NCBI GenBank assembly: GCA_049965515.1
Contig: JBMFWG010000012.1
Coordinates: 1-46,012 of the forward strand
Direction: 5' to 3'
Origin: UBA4572 sp049965515
GTDB lineage: Bacteria > Nitrospirota > Leptospirillia > Leptospirillales > Leptospirillaceae
Length of the DNA: 46,012 nucleotides
Below the pieces are notes generated by a model, which was not told the origin of the DNA, did not search any database, and saw only the letters and a list, made by a program, of their open reading frames with translations. Each line of letters starts with the position of its first letter. Positions within the stretch are counted from its first letter, which is position 1. Position numbers and translations under genes: made by a program. Positions 1 through 7,746 of this stretch are shown piece after piece.

Positions 1-2
1 CC

Positions 3-296
3 ATCACGATTTGTCATTTTCCTCCCGGAACCAGCAAGTGGAACAAGATTGAACATCGCCTGTTTTCGTTTATCAGTATGAACTGGAGAGGGCGGCCGCT
101 GGTCAGCCACGAAGTCCTTCTGAATCTGATCGCCAACACCAGGACAAAAAGCGGACTCACGGTCAAAGCCGAGCTTGATCCAAGGGTCTACCCCAAAGGC
201 ATCAAGATCTCTGACGAGGAGATGGCCTCTCTCCATCTGGTTCGCCACGCTTTTCATGGGGAATGGAACTATTCCCTTCATCCCAGAGACGGATGA
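3..296 (+). pseudogene. ISAzo13-family transposase, C-terminal part (cut by window edge)
   Basis: The reading frame is already open at the window edge and ends at TGA 294-296. It reads through NKIEHRLFSFI, NWRGRPLVS, TKTGLTV-like, YPKGIKISDEEMA and FHGEWNYSLHP, which I recognise as the C-terminal end of ISAzo13-type DDE transposases. An internal ATG at 78 is not a real start, because the family similarity continues upstream of it. The upstream part lies outside the window, so I cannot say whether the gene is intact. About 25 bases after the stop an IS66 fragment begins in another frame, so the element's right end probably falls near 297-320. Confidence 0.8.
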
Positions 297-318
297 ATTG
301 TTATCTTTATATTTTAAC

Positions 319-1134
319 AAGCTCTTAGAGTCCAGCCGTCTTCTTTCCGACCGACTTGATCCCTTCATGGAGCACGTACGCACTCTCCTGATCTCCGCCC
401 CGGTCCTTCATGCCGGCGAGACGGGACTCCGGTCGGAGGCGACGCTCCGCTGGTGTCACGTCGCCTCGACCTCGCGCGTGACCCTTCTGGGGCTTCACGA
501 AAAACGGGGAAAGGAAGGGATCGAAGCCCTGGGGGTCGTCAATCGGGCCAAAGGAACCGCGGTGCACGACTTCGGGGGACCGTATCTGTCCTACCCCGGG
601 CAACACTCTTTTTGCAACGCCCACCTTCTCCGGGAGCTGACGGCCATCGAGGAGTTCGACCACCATCGCTGGGCGACGGAGATGAAAGCGTTCCTTGTCG
701 AGGCAAAGGCCTGTGCTTTCGCCCGGAAAGGGCCTCCCGGAGAGCGTGAGGGAATGGCCCTGAAAGCCCGGCGGCAAGACATCCTCGCGCGGGGATGGTC
801 CGAGGCGGAACGTCCCGAAAAGTCCTCCTCCCGGGGACGCAAAAAGGCCACTCCCGCCCAGAACCTTCTCCCGCGCTTCGAAGAATACAGTCGGCAGATT
901 CTCGCCTTCTTCTTCGATCCGGCGATCCCTTTCACCAATGACCAGGCAAAACAGGATCTCCGCATGGTCAAAGTCCGCCAGAAGGTCTCCGGAGGCTTCC
1001 GGACCGACCGGGGAGCCCGGATCTTTTTCACCATCCGAAGTTATACCGGGACTCTCCGGAAACAGGGCCACGATGTCTGGTCCGGCCTGACCCGGTCCAT
1101 GAAGGGACTCCCCTTCCTCCCTTCCGACGCCTGA
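319..1134 (+). pseudogene. IS66-family transposase remnant, N-terminally truncated, catalytic residues lost
   Basis: The C-terminal part of an IS66 transposase is recognisable from APVLHAGETGLR, WCHVAST, LHEKRGKEGIEALG, VHDFGGPY, FCNAHLLREL, the basic linker SSRGRKKATPAQNLL and QDLRMVKVRQKVSGGFRT. The N-terminal helix-turn-helix, leucine zipper and zinc-finger part is absent. The frame is open back to about 175, but that stretch overlaps the ISAzo13 fragment in another frame and carries no IS66 similarity. The first catalytic Asp of HADETG is Gly (GGC, 415-417). The catalytic Glu of the usual NNQAERDLRM is Lys (AAA, 949-951). The second Asp (VHD) remains. The rest of the frame has no stop or frameshift. 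I infer a dead relic. No terminal repeat could be assigned downstream (1135-1260). Confidence 0.85.
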
Positions 1135-1382
1135 TCCTTCCCTTCGCCCCCTGAAAGCCCGTCCTTCAGATTCTTCCGGCACCTCTCCTTCAATGCTCCC
1201 GCACCTTCCCTGCGTTTTTCTCCCGGGGAGGGACCTGAGTTGTTACCCCGAAAAAATATCTGCATTACAAGAGATAAGAAGCCTTCCTTGTTGCTTGACT
1301 TTACCGTGGCTGGCTGATAGCGTTTTCAAAAGCCACCCTTTATCAGAGAAAAAAACCCAACCCTCCCGAAGGATGAATCCCG

Positions 1383-2063
1383 TTGGAACGCACGACGCAA
1401 TACCCTGGACTTTTGATCGCCATCGAAGGAACAGACGGATCAGGAAAAACAACCCAGGCGGAGCTTCTCAAACACTACTATCTGTCGCGCGGGGTCGCCG
1501 TCGTCGTCTCGGCCTGCAATACCGTTGAACTCATCCGGAAAGCCATCTCCGACCTCAAGCAGCAAAACTATCTTGATCCGATAACTTTCAGCTTTCTCTA
1601 TGCGGCCGACTTTGTTGACCGCTTCGAACACCAGATCATTCCCGCACTGGAATCGGGGCAACTGGTCATTGCCGAACAGTATGTCTATACCGTCTTCAGT
1701 CGTGCCATCCTCCGGGGAATCGCCCCAGACTGGATCTCCAATATTTTCGACTTCGCCCTCGTCCCGGCCAAGACCTTCTATCTCGACCTCCCGGTTGAGA
1801 CACTTCTTGAGAGGCTTCACTGGAAAACCCGTCAGGAGAGATTTTTCGACTATTACGAATCCGGAATGGACATGAATCTTTCGGGCCGCAAGAAAGACTC
1901 TTTCGTTATATACCAGAAACGACTGATCGAGATGTACCGGGAACTCGCCAAAACCCACCACATGGACACCATCAATGCCACGGCCCCAATCCATCGCCAG
2001 CAGAGCACGCTCCGGTCACGGATCGATGCCCTCCTCTCCGCCCATCGGAAGGAAAGCCGATGA
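1383..2063 (+). CDS. Thymidylate-kinase-like P-loop kinase, first of a tandem pair
   Basis: This 226-residue protein starts at TTG 1383, with GAAGG about 10 bases upstream. The P-loop is GTDGSGKTT (about residues 16-24), followed by the TMP-kinase layout of a central ITFSFLYAADFVDR segment and a lid-like basic region (HWKTRQERFFDYYESGMDM, about 144-162). In dTMP kinases the nucleoside-monophosphate site contains a DRY or DRH motif; here the equivalent is EQY (about 98-100), so both the Asp and the Arg are missing. The fold is therefore clear but the substrate is not, and it may not be dTMP. It overlaps the next gene by four bases (ATGA), so the two products are probably made together. It is about 30% longer-linked around the lid than textbook Tmk. 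Confidence 0.8.
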   Translation: MERTTQYPGLLIAIEGTDGSGKTTQAELLKHYYLSRGVAVVVSACNTVELIRKAISDLKQQNYLDPITFSFLYAADFVDRFEHQIIPALESGQLVIAEQYVYTVFSRAILRGIAPDWISNIFDFALVPAKTFYLDLPVETLLERLHWKTRQERFFDYYESGMDMNLSGRKKDSFVIYQKRLIEMYRELAKTHHMDTINATAPIHRQQSTLRSRIDALLSAHRKESR

Positions 2064-2722
2064 CACACACACCCCCCCATTCCTACCCCGGACGTCTCAT
2101 TGTTGTCGAGGGCATAGACGGATCTGGCAAGTCAACTCAGCTCGATCTCCTCTCCGACTACCTGCAATCCAAGGGATTTGGGGTTCTAAAGAGTGCCTGG
2201 AACTCAAGCCCGGACATCTCTCCCATCATAAGAAAGGCCAAGAAGAAGCAGGTTCTCACCCCTTATGCCTTTAGCCTCCTTCATGCCGCCGACTTCAGCT
2301 TTCGTTATACCTATGAAATTCTTCCTGCCATGGAGGCTGGAATGATTGTTCTTTCAGACCGCTACATCTACACGGCCATCGCCCGAGACTGCGCTCGGGG
2401 ACTTCCCCGTCCCTGGCTTCTTTCAAATTTCAATTTTGCCATCGTGCCGGACCTGACATTTCTCTTTCGCGTCGATCCGGAGACCTCCTACCAAAGAATT
2501 ACCCGAACCCGCCCCATCAAATTCTACGAAGCCGGGCTCGATATGGAGCTCTCTACAGATCCCCGCGAATCCTATATCCTCTTTCAGTCAAGAGTTCTGG
2601 CAGAATACGACAACCTCCGAGAAACACACGGATTTCATGTCGTCGACGCTACACTCTCCCTCGAGAAGACCCAAACCCGCATGAGAAGACTGCTCTCCCC
2701 CATTATCCGGTCGCTGGGATAG
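2060..2722 (+). CDS. Thymidylate-kinase-like protein, second of the tandem pair
   Basis: This 220-residue protein has P-loop EGIDGSGKST (about residues 17-26), DRY at about 100-102 (VLSDRYIYTAIARD), and a lid segment with TRTRPIKFYEAGLDM. Unlike its upstream paralogue it keeps the DRY motif expected for dTMP phosphorylation, so it is the better candidate for a functional dTMP or related NMP kinase. The two share AADF, a conserved [FY]YE[AS]G[LM]DM block and similar spacing, which points to an old duplication. The FYEAGLDM block is not part of classical E. coli Tmk, so I call it Tmk-like rather than tmk. The stop is followed by a convergent lipoprotein gene 55 bases away. Confidence 0.8.
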   Translation: MTHTPPHSYPGRLIVVEGIDGSGKSTQLDLLSDYLQSKGFGVLKSAWNSSPDISPIIRKAKKKQVLTPYAFSLLHAADFSFRYTYEILPAMEAGMIVLSDRYIYTAIARDCARGLPRPWLLSNFNFAIVPDLTFLFRVDPETSYQRITRTRPIKFYEAGLDMELSTDPRESYILFQSRVLAEYDNLRETHGFHVVDATLSLEKTQTRMRRLLSPIIRSLG

Positions 2723-2777
2723 AGCCCGACATCTCCAGGATTTCAGTTTTTATCGGAAAAATTGAGAGAGCCCCTCT

Positions 2778-3320
2778 TTAGGGAGAGGTCAGGCACCCTC
2801 GTGTGTGGACCCTGACAAGGAGTCCATGGCGGGACACTCTTTTTCCATTGGAGCTGTAGATACGGAAAGCATATCCCGTACAGGGGAGAAGCCCCATGAT
2901 CCGGGTATGGTTTTTTGGAACGTCCTTGATCAGCCGGTTTCCGTCATAGACAAGATAATCGGAAGCATTTTCGACCCTTCTCCACTGCAGATAGATCCCG
3001 TCACCTTCGGAGAGGGGAACGACGTGGGAAAAGCTGGGAGGGTCAAGGCTGACCCCGAAGGAGGACCCTTTTGATGGATTGACCTGGGGGGTTGCCGAGG
3101 AAAAAGACTCTGTGGTGTTCGATGAAGAGGAGGATTTCCCGCTGGAGGCAGATCCAGATCCGGATCCGCTTTCCGACTTGCTGTTCCCCGGAGAAAAAAG
3201 TCCTCCGAGAAGGCCGTGGGGGTTGTTAAAGACGGAAGAATCACAGGAGGAAAGCCCCAGTAGAAGGCTCAGGCACATGAGCGATCCGGACAGTCGTCTT
3301 CCCAAGCCCCTTCCTTTCAT
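2778..3320 (-). CDS. Lipoprotein with a Ser/Gly-rich linker and a fibronectin type III-like domain
   Basis: The start is ATG 3320, because the GGAGGAGAG Shine-Dalgarno is directly upstream; the frame extends to 3467 but that part has no signal sequence. The 180-residue product has a basic N-terminus, a hydrophobic stretch and a lipobox ending in LSSC, so it should be lipidated. A low-complexity linker of Ser, Gly, Lys and Glu follows (about 45-75). The C-terminal 90 residues (SLDPPSFSHVVPL, IYLQWRRVENASDYLVY, TGYAFRIYSSNG) look like one FN3 domain. No enzyme motif is visible. The likely role is a surface or periplasmic binding or adhesion module. It is convergent with the kinase pair and divergent from rpiB. 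Confidence 0.72.
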   Translation of the reverse strand: MKGRGLGRRLSGSLMCLSLLLGLSSCDSSVFNNPHGLLGGLFSPGNSKSESGSGSGSASSGKSSSSSNTTESFSSATPQVNPSKGSSFGVSLDPPSFSHVVPLSEGDGIYLQWRRVENASDYLVYDGNRLIKDVPKNHTRIMGLLPCTGYAFRIYSSNGKRVSRHGLLVRVHTRGCLTSP

Positions 3321-3438
3321 GCTCTCCTCCGTCTTTCCTCCAGACCTACGAAGCTTTCCGCCTGACTCTTCCGCCCCACACAGGCCACACGCCCTTTCCC
3401 AGTCGTCAGTCTCGCATCCCCAATAATTCAATGATATA

Positions 3439-3467
3439 ATTCTATGTGAGTCTGCGTGAATTGTCAT
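3439..3467 (-). promoter_or_regulatory. Predicted sigma70-type promoter of the FN3 lipoprotein gene
   Basis: On the minus strand ATGACA (3462-3467) and TAGAAT (3439-3444) are separated by 17 bases. Each hexamer matches the consensus at five of six positions. Transcription would start near 3432, giving a leader of about 110 bases before ATG 3320. Confidence 0.55.
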
Positions 3468-3488
3468 CCGCCTTCCTTACAATACAAT
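3461..3488 (+). promoter_or_regulatory. Predicted sigma70-type promoter of rpiB
   Basis: TTGTCA (3461-3466) and TACAAT (3483-3488) are separated by 16 bases and lie about 30 bases upstream of the rpiB ATG. The -35 hexamer overlaps the -35 hexamer of the divergent lipoprotein promoter almost completely, so the two promoters probably cannot be occupied at the same time. Confidence 0.55.
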
Positions 3489-3519
3489 GCTTCTATAAAC
3501 AATCCATCCGGGGCTCTCC

Positions 3520-3978
3520 ATGACATTCTATTTTGGCTCGGACCATGCTGGCCGCGAGCTCAAGGACATCCTTCTGGCGCATGCAAAGTCCAGGGGGATC
3601 TCCGCCACCGACCTTGGGACCAATGCCGACCTGTCTGTCGACTATCCCGACTATGCCCGCAAGGTAGGAGAGGCGGTTATCGCGTCTCCGGGGTCATACG
3701 GCGTCCTCGTCTGCGGCACCGGTATCGGAATGAGCATCGCCGCCAACAAAATCCGGGGCATCCGGGCCGCACTTCTCTATAACGAGGAGACGGCCCGTCT
3801 GGCCCATCAGCACAACAACGCCAATATCATTGTCTTTGGAGGCCGTGAAATGGCTCCCAAAGACGCCTCTTTCTGGTTCGACACCTTCCTTTCTGCCGCC
3901 TTTGAAGGAGGGCGACATGTCCGAAGAATTGAAAAAATCGCCCAGATTGAACAGGAAAATCACGGGACAAATCCCTAA
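3520..3978 (+). CDS. rpiB: Ribose-5-phosphate isomerase B
   Basis: RpiB interconverts ribulose 5-phosphate and ribose 5-phosphate in the pentose phosphate pathway. The 152-residue length is normal. Visible family motifs are GSDHAG (6-11), VDYPDYA (40-46), CGTGIG with the catalytic Cys65 (65-70), and the anion-binding HQHNNANI stretch (96-103). It is the first gene of a plus-strand run with glyA (34-base gap), nrdR and priA. The pairing with glyA is common in bacteria and would feed both nucleotide and one-carbon metabolism. A good promoter lies just upstream. The Rpe partner of the same pathway is at 38272-38958. Confidence 0.95.
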   Translation: MTFYFGSDHAGRELKDILLAHAKSRGISATDLGTNADLSVDYPDYARKVGEAVIASPGSYGVLVCGTGIGMSIAANKIRGIRAALLYNEETARLAHQHNNANIIVFGGREMAPKDASFWFDTFLSAAFEGGRHVRRIEKIAQIEQENHGTNP

Positions 3979-4012
3979 CAACGATACGAACCCATGAGAG
4001 GAACCATGCCCC

Positions 4013-5281
4013 ATGCGCTGGCTTGAGCAGAAAGACCCCGAAACCCACCTCGCAATCATGCAGGAAGTTGAACGGGAGCAGGACCGACTGATCCTTATCG
4101 CCTCGGAAAATTATGTGAGTCCCTCGATCCTTGAAGCGGTGGGCTCCGTCATGACCAACAAGTATGCCGAGGGGTACCCCGGCCGACGATACTATTCAGG
4201 ATGCGAGGCGGTGGACAAGGTTGAAGAGCTGGCCATTGCCCGCGCCAGGACGCTCTTCGGAGCTGAACACGTCAATGTACAGCCCCACTCAGGATCCCAG
4301 GCAAACATGGCCGTTTACCTTGCAGCGATTCGGCCCGGGGACACCATTCTCGGCATGAATCTCTCCCATGGGGGCCACCTCACTCATGGAGCCTCCGTCT
4401 CCTTCTCCGGGCACTACTACAAGTCTGTCTCCTACGGGGTCGACCCCAAAACCGGTCTCATTGACCTCGATCAGGTGCGATCCCTGGCTCGCGAGCATCG
4501 CCCCCGGATCATCATTGCCGGAGCCAGCTCCTACCCACGAACCATTGATTTTGCCCCTTTCCGCGCCATCAGCGACGAAGTTGGCGCCACCTTCCTTGTG
4601 GACATGGCCCATATCTCAGGACTTGTAGCCGCCGGACTTCATCCGTCTCCCTTTCCCGTGGCTGACTATGTGACGACCTCCACCCACAAGACCCTTCGAG
4701 GTCCGAGAGGGGGAATGGCCTTCTCGAGGGAGGCTCACGCCAAGGCGTTGGACAAGGCGGTCTTCCCGATGATGCAGGGAGGTCCTCTCATGCATGTCGT
4801 GGCCGGAAAAGCCGTCATGCTCCGGGAAGCGATGGATCCCTCATTCCGGGACTACATGGCCCGGGTTGTCGACAACTGCCGGGTCTTGGCCCAGACCCTG
4901 ACCGACGGAGGCTACCACCTTTTGACCGGCGGAACCGACAACCATCTTCTCCTGATCGACCTCAGGCCTCAGGGACTCACGGGACGCGATGCCGAGCAGT
5001 TCCTCTCACAGGCCGGCATCTTCGTTAACAAAAACGGAGTTCCCTTCGATGACAAACCCCCCACTGTCACTAGCGGAATCCGTATCGGAACTCCCGCAGC
5101 AACCACACGAGGCCTGGGGCAGGAAGAAATGCGGCAGGTGGGTCTCTGGATTCGGGAGATCCTTGACAGCCGAGGGAAAGCCGAAGTTACACAAAAGATC
5201 GCCACCCAGGTCCGGGAACTTCTGGCCCGCTTTCCCATCTACGGAGAAATACGCAGGAGCGGCTCCGCCACCCCGCGATGA
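4013..5281 (+). CDS. glyA: Serine hydroxymethyltransferase
   Basis: GlyA is a PLP enzyme that converts serine and tetrahydrofolate to glycine and 5,10-methylene-tetrahydrofolate. The protein has 422 residues, close to the family norm. It shows LIASENYVS (27-35), the substrate-contacting YAEGYPGRRYYSGCE (51-65), the PLP-binding DMAH (197-200) and TTSTHKTLRGPRGG with the Schiff-base Lys226. The start ATG 4013 has GAGAGGA at a good distance; the ATG at 4006 is in a different frame. The stop overlaps nrdR by four bases (ATGA). No anomalies seen. Confidence 0.97.
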   Translation: MRWLEQKDPETHLAIMQEVEREQDRLILIASENYVSPSILEAVGSVMTNKYAEGYPGRRYYSGCEAVDKVEELAIARARTLFGAEHVNVQPHSGSQANMAVYLAAIRPGDTILGMNLSHGGHLTHGASVSFSGHYYKSVSYGVDPKTGLIDLDQVRSLAREHRPRIIIAGASSYPRTIDFAPFRAISDEVGATFLVDMAHISGLVAAGLHPSPFPVADYVTTSTHKTLRGPRGGMAFSREAHAKALDKAVFPMMQGGPLMHVVAGKAVMLREAMDPSFRDYMARVVDNCRVLAQTLTDGGYHLLTGGTDNHLLLIDLRPQGLTGRDAEQFLSQAGIFVNKNGVPFDDKPPTVTSGIRIGTPAATTRGLGQEEMRQVGLWIREILDSRGKAEVTQKIATQVRELLARFPIYGEIRRSGSATPR

Positions 5282-5748
5282 ACTGTCCCTTCTGTCGCAT
5301 TCCGGATTCCAAGGTCGTTGATTCCCGTCTCACTGCAGATGGCCGCGGGATCCGGCGCCGAAGGGAATGTACGGCTTGCCATGCCCGATTCACCACCTAC
5401 GAATGGGTCCAGGAATCGGCTCCCGTTGTTGTGAAGAAGGACGGGCGGCGGGAATCTTACGACAGAAACAAGCTGATGGAAGGTCTCAGACGGGCCTTCC
5501 AGAAGCGACCGGTCTCAACCGAAGCCATTACCGCCATCGTCGACGAGATCGAGCGGACCCTCTCCGAGATTTCCACGCAGGAAATCCCCTCCCGGAGAAT
5601 CGGGGAACTCGTCATGGAGCATCTTTCCCGGATCGATCATGTCGCCTACGTTCGGTTCGCCTCCGTCTACAAAAGCTTCCGGGATCCGGAAGAATTCGCA
5701 CTGGAAATCCTCCGGCTCAAGAGTGGTTCAGACACCCGTCCCCTCTGA
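5278..5748 (+). CDS. nrdR: Transcriptional repressor NrdR
   Basis: NrdR represses ribonucleotide reductase genes in response to ATP/dATP levels. The 156-residue length is typical. An N-terminal zinc ribbon is formed by Cys3, Cys6, Cys31 and Cys34 (CPFC and CTAC), followed by an ATP-cone domain from about residue 47 (VVKKDGRRESYDRNKL). Translation is coupled to glyA through an ATGA overlap. No NrdR box could be confirmed within this window; its targets are presumably elsewhere. The pairing glyA-nrdR is a widespread bacterial arrangement. Confidence 0.96.
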   Translation: MNCPFCRIPDSKVVDSRLTADGRGIRRRRECTACHARFTTYEWVQESAPVVVKKDGRRESYDRNKLMEGLRRAFQKRPVSTEAITAIVDEIERTLSEISTQEIPSRRIGELVMEHLSRIDHVAYVRFASVYKSFRDPEEFALEILRLKSGSDTRPL

Positions 5749-5761
5749 CCCTCACTCCATT

Positions 5762-7744
5762 GTGGAAGAGGGCCTGCTGACAGTTCTTCCCTTCGACGCC
5801 ATTCCTGACATTCCGCTTCTCACCTATCGAAATCCGGACTCCTCCCTCGAGGTTCCTCCCGGAACCCGTGTGGCCGTCCCGCTCGGACGCCGAACCGTGG
5901 CCGGACTCGTCTGGTCTGTTTCCGCGCCACCCTTCGATGGACCCTTGAGAGACATTTCGGCAGTTCTCGATCCCGCTCCGGTCTTTCCCCCGTCACTCCA
6001 CACCCTTGTTACCTTTGGAGCCTGGTATTACAGAATCCCTCCAGGCCTTCTGGCCAAATCAGCCTTACCCCCGTCCCTGTCTCTTCCCAAACTCCTCCCG
6101 GCTTCCTTCTGGAAGGAGTATGGAGCCCCCCTTGAAGAAAAAAAAGGAGGACTCGCCGACCTTCCACCTCTCTCCCTCGCCCAGGCTGAGGCTTTTCGGG
6201 AGTGGGAGGAAAAAAGACACCATCCCTTTGCTCCTTTTCTTCTCCGGGGAGTGACCGGATCGGGAAAGACGCGCCTTTATCAGGAGATGGCCAAGGCCGT
6301 TCTCTCCGAGGGATCCTCTGTCCTTGTCCTGACCCCCGAAATCGGGCTCGTGGCTCCTCTTCTCGAGGCCATGAAAGCCGTCTCACCTTTTGCGGAGGGT
6401 ATCCATAGCGCCCAGACCAAGGCCGAACGCACCCGAGCCTTTGCCCGAATCCTTTCCGGACGGATTCCCGTGGTTGTCGGGCCCCGATCTGCCCTCTTTT
6501 CTCCGCTTTCACGTCTGGGGCTCATCATTGTCGACGAGGAACACGATCCTTCTTATCAGGCCTATGAAGGACTCTCCTTCAACGCCCGAAACCTTGCCAT
6601 CCGGCGGGCACAGGACCTGGGTATTCCGGTTATTCTGGGTTCGGCCACTCCCCTGTCCGACGCCATCTTTCACGTCTCATCGGGTCGCTACCACTGCCTG
6701 AGTCTTCCCGAAAGAATTGGAGGACGATCCCTCCCCGCGATCAACCTCATCCCTTCCGGATCCGGAGCCTCTCCCCTGCCCGATCCGGTACCGGAGCGTA
6801 TAGCCACATCCCTTGATCGTGGTGAGCAGGCTGTCATTCTCCTCAATCGAAGAGGCTACGTCCCCACCCTGTTGTGCCGATTCTGCCATAACACACTGTC
6901 CTGCCCATCCTGTGCCGTCAGGCTTGTCTTTCATAAGGTTCCGGATCGCAGGATGATCTGTCATTCCTGTGCCTCTTCTTACCCCGTTCCCTCCCTCTGT
7001 CCGACGTGCCTCGGACGAGACCTCGAACTTCGAGGCACCGCGACTCAAAAGCTTGAGGAACTCCTGGGAAAACATTTTCCCGGAGCCAGGATCATTCGTC
7101 TCGATGCCGATTCGGCAAAGGAAAGCCAGGAACGGCTCACAGCATTTCGGGAAGGGGCGGGGGACATTCTTGTGGGAACGCAGGTGGTGGCCAAGGGACA
7201 TGACTTGCCGAAAGTGACCTATGGGGTCATCCTTGAGACAGACGGGATGCTGGCCTTCCCCGATTACCGGGCGACAGAAAGGGCCTTTGGACTGATTCTT
7301 CAGCTGGCAGGAAGGGTCGGGCGCCATCGGGAGGGCGGACAGGTGGACATCGTCACGAGAGACCCTGGCAATCCCGTTCTTGGATGGGCCCGGGACTACA
7401 ACCAGGAGGCCTTTTATAAGCAGACTCTGGACGAGAGGAGGCTTCTGGGATATCCCCCTTTCTCACGCCTGGCGTCGATAATTCTCTCCTCCGCCCATGA
7501 AGAACCTCTTCGCGAGATCCTTGCCGAGAAATCTCCCTTCGGAAAATTCCCGGCAGGGAACGGGATCTTCGGACCCGTTCCGGCTCTTCCCCCCAAACTC
7601 AAGAACCGCTATCGGGCCCAGATTGTTATCAAGGCTCCCACCATTGCTCTCGTCCACGATCGTCTGGAACAGGTCAGAAGTTACTATCAGTCGCGGGGAA
7701 AAATTCTTGTGGAGTGGCAGATCGATCCCTTCGATCTGGGATAG
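5762..7744 (+). CDS. priA: Replication restart helicase PriA
   Basis: PriA is a superfamily 2 DNA helicase that reloads the replisome at collapsed forks. The frame opens at 5639 inside nrdR, but family similarity to the DNA-binding N-terminus starts near LLTVLPFDAIPDIPL. I therefore chose GTG 5762 (660 residues); GTG 5723 is an alternative, and neither has a strong Shine-Dalgarno. Visible features are the Walker A GVTGSGKT (from about residue 164), the DEEH box (258-261), and a zinc-binding insertion of eight cysteines (about 372-417, CRFC, CPSC, CHSC, CPTC). The helicase C-terminal VGTQVVAKGHD follows. The stop lies two bases from the stop of the convergent protease gene. Confidence 0.93.
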   Translation: MEEGLLTVLPFDAIPDIPLLTYRNPDSSLEVPPGTRVAVPLGRRTVAGLVWSVSAPPFDGPLRDISAVLDPAPVFPPSLHTLVTFGAWYYRIPPGLLAKSALPPSLSLPKLLPASFWKEYGAPLEEKKGGLADLPPLSLAQAEAFREWEEKRHHPFAPFLLRGVTGSGKTRLYQEMAKAVLSEGSSVLVLTPEIGLVAPLLEAMKAVSPFAEGIHSAQTKAERTRAFARILSGRIPVVVGPRSALFSPLSRLGLIIVDEEHDPSYQAYEGLSFNARNLAIRRAQDLGIPVILGSATPLSDAIFHVSSGRYHCLSLPERIGGRSLPAINLIPSGSGASPLPDPVPERIATSLDRGEQAVILLNRRGYVPTLLCRFCHNTLSCPSCAVRLVFHKVPDRRMICHSCASSYPVPSLCPTCLGRDLELRGTATQKLEELLGKHFPGARIIRLDADSAKESQERLTAFREGAGDILVGTQVVAKGHDLPKVTYGVILETDGMLAFPDYRATERAFGLILQLAGRVGRHREGGQVDIVTRDPGNPVLGWARDYNQEAFYKQTLDERRLLGYPPFSRLASIILSSAHEEPLREILAEKSPFGKFPAGNGIFGPVPALPPKLKNRYRAQIVIKAPTIALVHDRLEQVRSYYQSRGKILVEWQIDPFDLG

Positions 7745-7746
7745 GT

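Noticed and set aside
325..1182. Minus-strand frame of 285 codons opposite the IS66 relic
   Set aside because: The plus strand has unmistakable IS66 motifs and the minus-strand product looks like GC-rich noise.
1295..1323. Promoter of the kinase pair (TTGACT, 17 bases, TAGCGT)
   Set aside because: The -10 matches the consensus at only half its positions, so I do not list it as a feature.
2723..2777. Terminator between the kinase and lipoprotein genes
   Set aside because: The CCTCT/AGAGG stem is short and the T run is not adjacent; not convincing.
5639..5761. Longer N-terminus of PriA beginning inside nrdR
   Set aside because: The extra residues are the nrdR sequence in another frame and do not resemble PriA; the family's N-terminus fits the start at 5762.
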